From: Muricauda sp. SCSIO 64092 | GTDB taxonomy: Bacteria; Bacteroidota; Bacteroidia; Flavobacteriales; Flavobacteriaceae | Direction of reading: 5' to 3' | Length of the DNA: 64,000 bases | Assembly: GCF_023016285.1 (NCBI RefSeq) | Contig: NZ_CP095413.1 | Span: 4,419,001-4,483,000, forward strand | In this document: one piece after another, positions 62,508 through 64,000 of the stretch | How positions within the stretch are numbered: position 1 is the first letter of the stretch | Layout: the number at the start of each line of letters is the position of its first letter | The notes under the pieces: generated by a model | Told to the model about the DNA's origin: nothing | The model's database searches: none | The model's input: the letters and a program-made list of their open reading frames with translations, nothing else | Made by a program: the position numbers and the translations under genes

Positions 62508-64000
62508 ATGGAAGTAGACTGTATCCCTTTTAGGAAAACGGGTTATTTCTCCAAATTGATTTGTGATTATTTGGATGAAAGTGAAAATGTAAAACCGTTC
62601 TATAACCGTTTCCCCTCCCTTGAAAATTTTAAAGCGCAATTTGAGGAAAAATCCAGGAATTTCCCTTTGGCCCATAGGGAATTGCTGTCCGATGCATTAG
62701 TAAAGCAGTATCATGGGATTGAAGCATCGGGAGGGACGTTACAGAACATTGAGTCCCTAAAAAACCGGCATACCTACACCATTGTAACGGGACATCAATT
62801 GAACCTTTTTACGGGTCCTTTATATTTTCTATATAAGATCATTTCGGTCATTAACTTGTGTGAAGAGCTCAAGAAAGCCTATCCGGAGAACGACTTTGTC
62901 CCCGTGTTTTGGATGGCGTCCGAAGATCATGATTTTGACGAAATCAACCATTTCAATTTCCAAGGGAAAAAGATACAATGGAACAGGACTTCCGGAGGTG
63001 CCGTTGGCAGAATGGATACCAATGGATTGGAAGAAGTTTTTGAGGTCGTCTCGGCAAAACTTGGCAACTCCAAAAATGCCAATACACTTAAGGAGCTATT
63101 CAAAGAAGCTTACCTGGGACACACTTCACTTACGGACGCTACCCGATTTTTGGCCAATACCCTTTTTGGTGAGTTGGGCCTTGTGGTGGTTGATGGTGAT
63201 GATGTTCGGTTGAAGGAACTTTTTATTCCTTTTATCAAAAAGGACATTTTTGAAAACCAACCCTATCATTCGATTACTAAAACCATAGCAGAACTCTCCG
63301 CTGTCCCCGGGGATTATAAAATCCAGGTAAACCCTAGGGAAATCAATTATTTCTATGTAAAGGAGGGGCTCCGCGAACGGATTGTGGAAAAAGAGGGTTC
63401 TTATGCGATAAATGATACCGATATTCAGTTTACCAAGGCGGAACTGGAACAGGAGATTGCAGCCCATCCCGAGCGTTTTTCCCCCAATGTGGTCGCCAGG
63501 CCCTTGTACCAGGAAACGATTCTACCCAATCTTTGCTACATTGGAGGGGGTGGGGAATTGGCCTATTGGTTGGAGCTCAAAGCGTATTTTGAAGCCATGG
63601 GTGTTACCTTTCCCATGTTGTTACTGAGGAATTCGGCTCTGGTCATAACCGAAAAAGAAGCGAAAAAGGTAAAAAAACTTCAACTGGAAATATCCGATCT
63701 ATTTCTGAAACAGAATAGCCTGATCAACAAGAAAATCCGAAAGATTTCCAATATTGATATTGATTTTTCCCCCCAGAAAAAACTGCTGGAAGAACAATTT
63801 TCCCAGTTGTACGAATTGGCCGAACAAACGGATAAGTCCTTTTTAGGTGCTGTAAAAGCACAGGAGGTAAAACAAAAAAAGGGATTGGATTTTCTTGAAA
63901 AACGCTTGTTGAAAGCCCAGAAACGAAAACTAAAGGACCATGTCATTCGGTTGACTGAGCTCCAGAATACGTTGTTCCCCAATTATTCCCTACAGGAACG
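62508..64000 (+). CDS. bshC: Bacillithiol synthase BshC, 3' partial
   Basis: The frame opens at ATG 62508 (MEVDCIPFRKTGYFSKLICD) and is still open at the right edge, so 497 codons are visible of a family that is usually about 530. Landmarks are TYTIVTGHQLNLFTGPLYFL, VPVFWMASEDHDFDEINHFN, LYQETILPNLCYIGGGGELA and YWLELKAYFEAMGVTFPMLL, then a long coiled coil. BshC adds cysteine to glucosaminyl-malate, the last step of bacillithiol synthesis. A TATCTTTA box at 62481-62488 may be its -7 element. It is divergent from the M14 gene. Confidence 0.93.
   Translation, partial: MEVDCIPFRKTGYFSKLICDYLDESENVKPFYNRFPSLENFKAQFEEKSRNFPLAHRELLSDALVKQYHGIEASGGTLQNIESLKNRHTYTIVTGHQLNLFTGPLYFLYKIISVINLCEELKKAYPENDFVPVFWMASEDHDFDEINHFNFQGKKIQWNRTSGGAVGRMDTNGLEEVFEVVSAKLGNSKNANTLKELFKEAYLGHTSLTDATRFLANTLFGELGLVVVDGDDVRLKELFIPFIKKDIFENQPYHSITKTIAELSAVPGDYKIQVNPREINYFYVKEGLRERIVEKEGSYAINDTDIQFTKAELEQEIAAHPERFSPNVVARPLYQETILPNLCYIGGGGELAYWLELKAYFEAMGVTFPMLLLRNSALVITEKEAKKVKKLQLEISDLFLKQNSLINKKIRKISNIDIDFSPQKKLLEEQFSQLYELAEQTDKSFLGAVKAQEVKQKKGLDFLEKRLLKAQKRKLKDHVIRLTELQNTLFPNYSLQE

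Overview
The window looks like a chromosome segment of a marine-type member of the Flavobacteriaceae (Bacteroidota). It has paired SusC/SusD outer-membrane systems, lipoproteins with Bacteroidota-style lipoboxes, a type IX secretion (T9SS) C-terminal signal, a LytTR regulator, bacillithiol synthesis (bshC), several flavobacterial DUF proteins (DUF6048, DUF6452, DUF6768) and TAnnTTTG-like -7 promoter boxes. The genus cannot be told from sequence alone.

1-27.9 kb is a large polysaccharide utilization locus whose gene content fits high-mannose N-glycans. An operon on the + strand encodes an SSS-family symporter (cut by the left edge), a leaderless GH130, a secreted CBM9-like protein, a GHL10-type lipoprotein, a GH92, a second GH92, a GH85 endo-beta-N-acetylglucosaminidase and a third GH92. 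After a repeat-rich gap come a 129-residue secreted protein, SusC1-SusD1, and SusC2-SusD2 with a duplicated lectin-like surface lipoprotein. The inferred scheme is capture and import by the two SusCD pairs, release of the glycan by GH85, trimming of alpha-mannose by the three GH92s, inner-membrane import of the residual Man-GlcNAc by the SSS carrier, and phosphorolysis in the cytoplasm by GH130. Both susC genes and the small-protein gene share one upstream module: an AAACGTTT palindrome and, 38-39 bp further on, a conserved GTCGAA...ATCATAA block. This marks a regulon whose regulator is not in the window.

27.9-42.4 kb holds a 1347-residue secreted fusion (FG-GAP/UnbV repeats, complete vanadium-haloperoxidase motifs, T9SS signal), tRNA-Arg(TCT) followed by tandem copies of its own 3' end, a serine hydrolase with a membrane LytTR regulator, an AraC regulator with two matching target promoters (a cytochrome-like protein with a broken heme motif plus a DUF1772 protein; an NmrA-like reductase), and an APC permease fused to EIIA-like and TrkA-C domains.

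42.4-50.3 kb is an accessory, partly decayed region. It contains a tyrosine-recombinase pseudogene and a truncated cytosine methyltransferase joined exactly at a 110-bp repeat that occurs four times here, a C10 peptidase whose signal peptide lies behind a slippery A7 tract, a 22-bp tandem array of ten units, an APC permease, and an MntA/HepT toxin-antitoxin pair with a frameshifted hepT. 50.3-64 kb returns to ordinary housekeeping genes: a PheC-like binding protein, outer-membrane proteins, rlmD with DUF6452/DUF6048, an ECF sigma factor, rocD, an M14 peptidase and bshC (cut by the right edge).

Three copies of a roughly 205-bp inverted-repeat element (MITE-like) lie at 14.2, 28.1 and 59.3 kb. 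One of them is interrupted by a second, unrelated inverted-repeat element.
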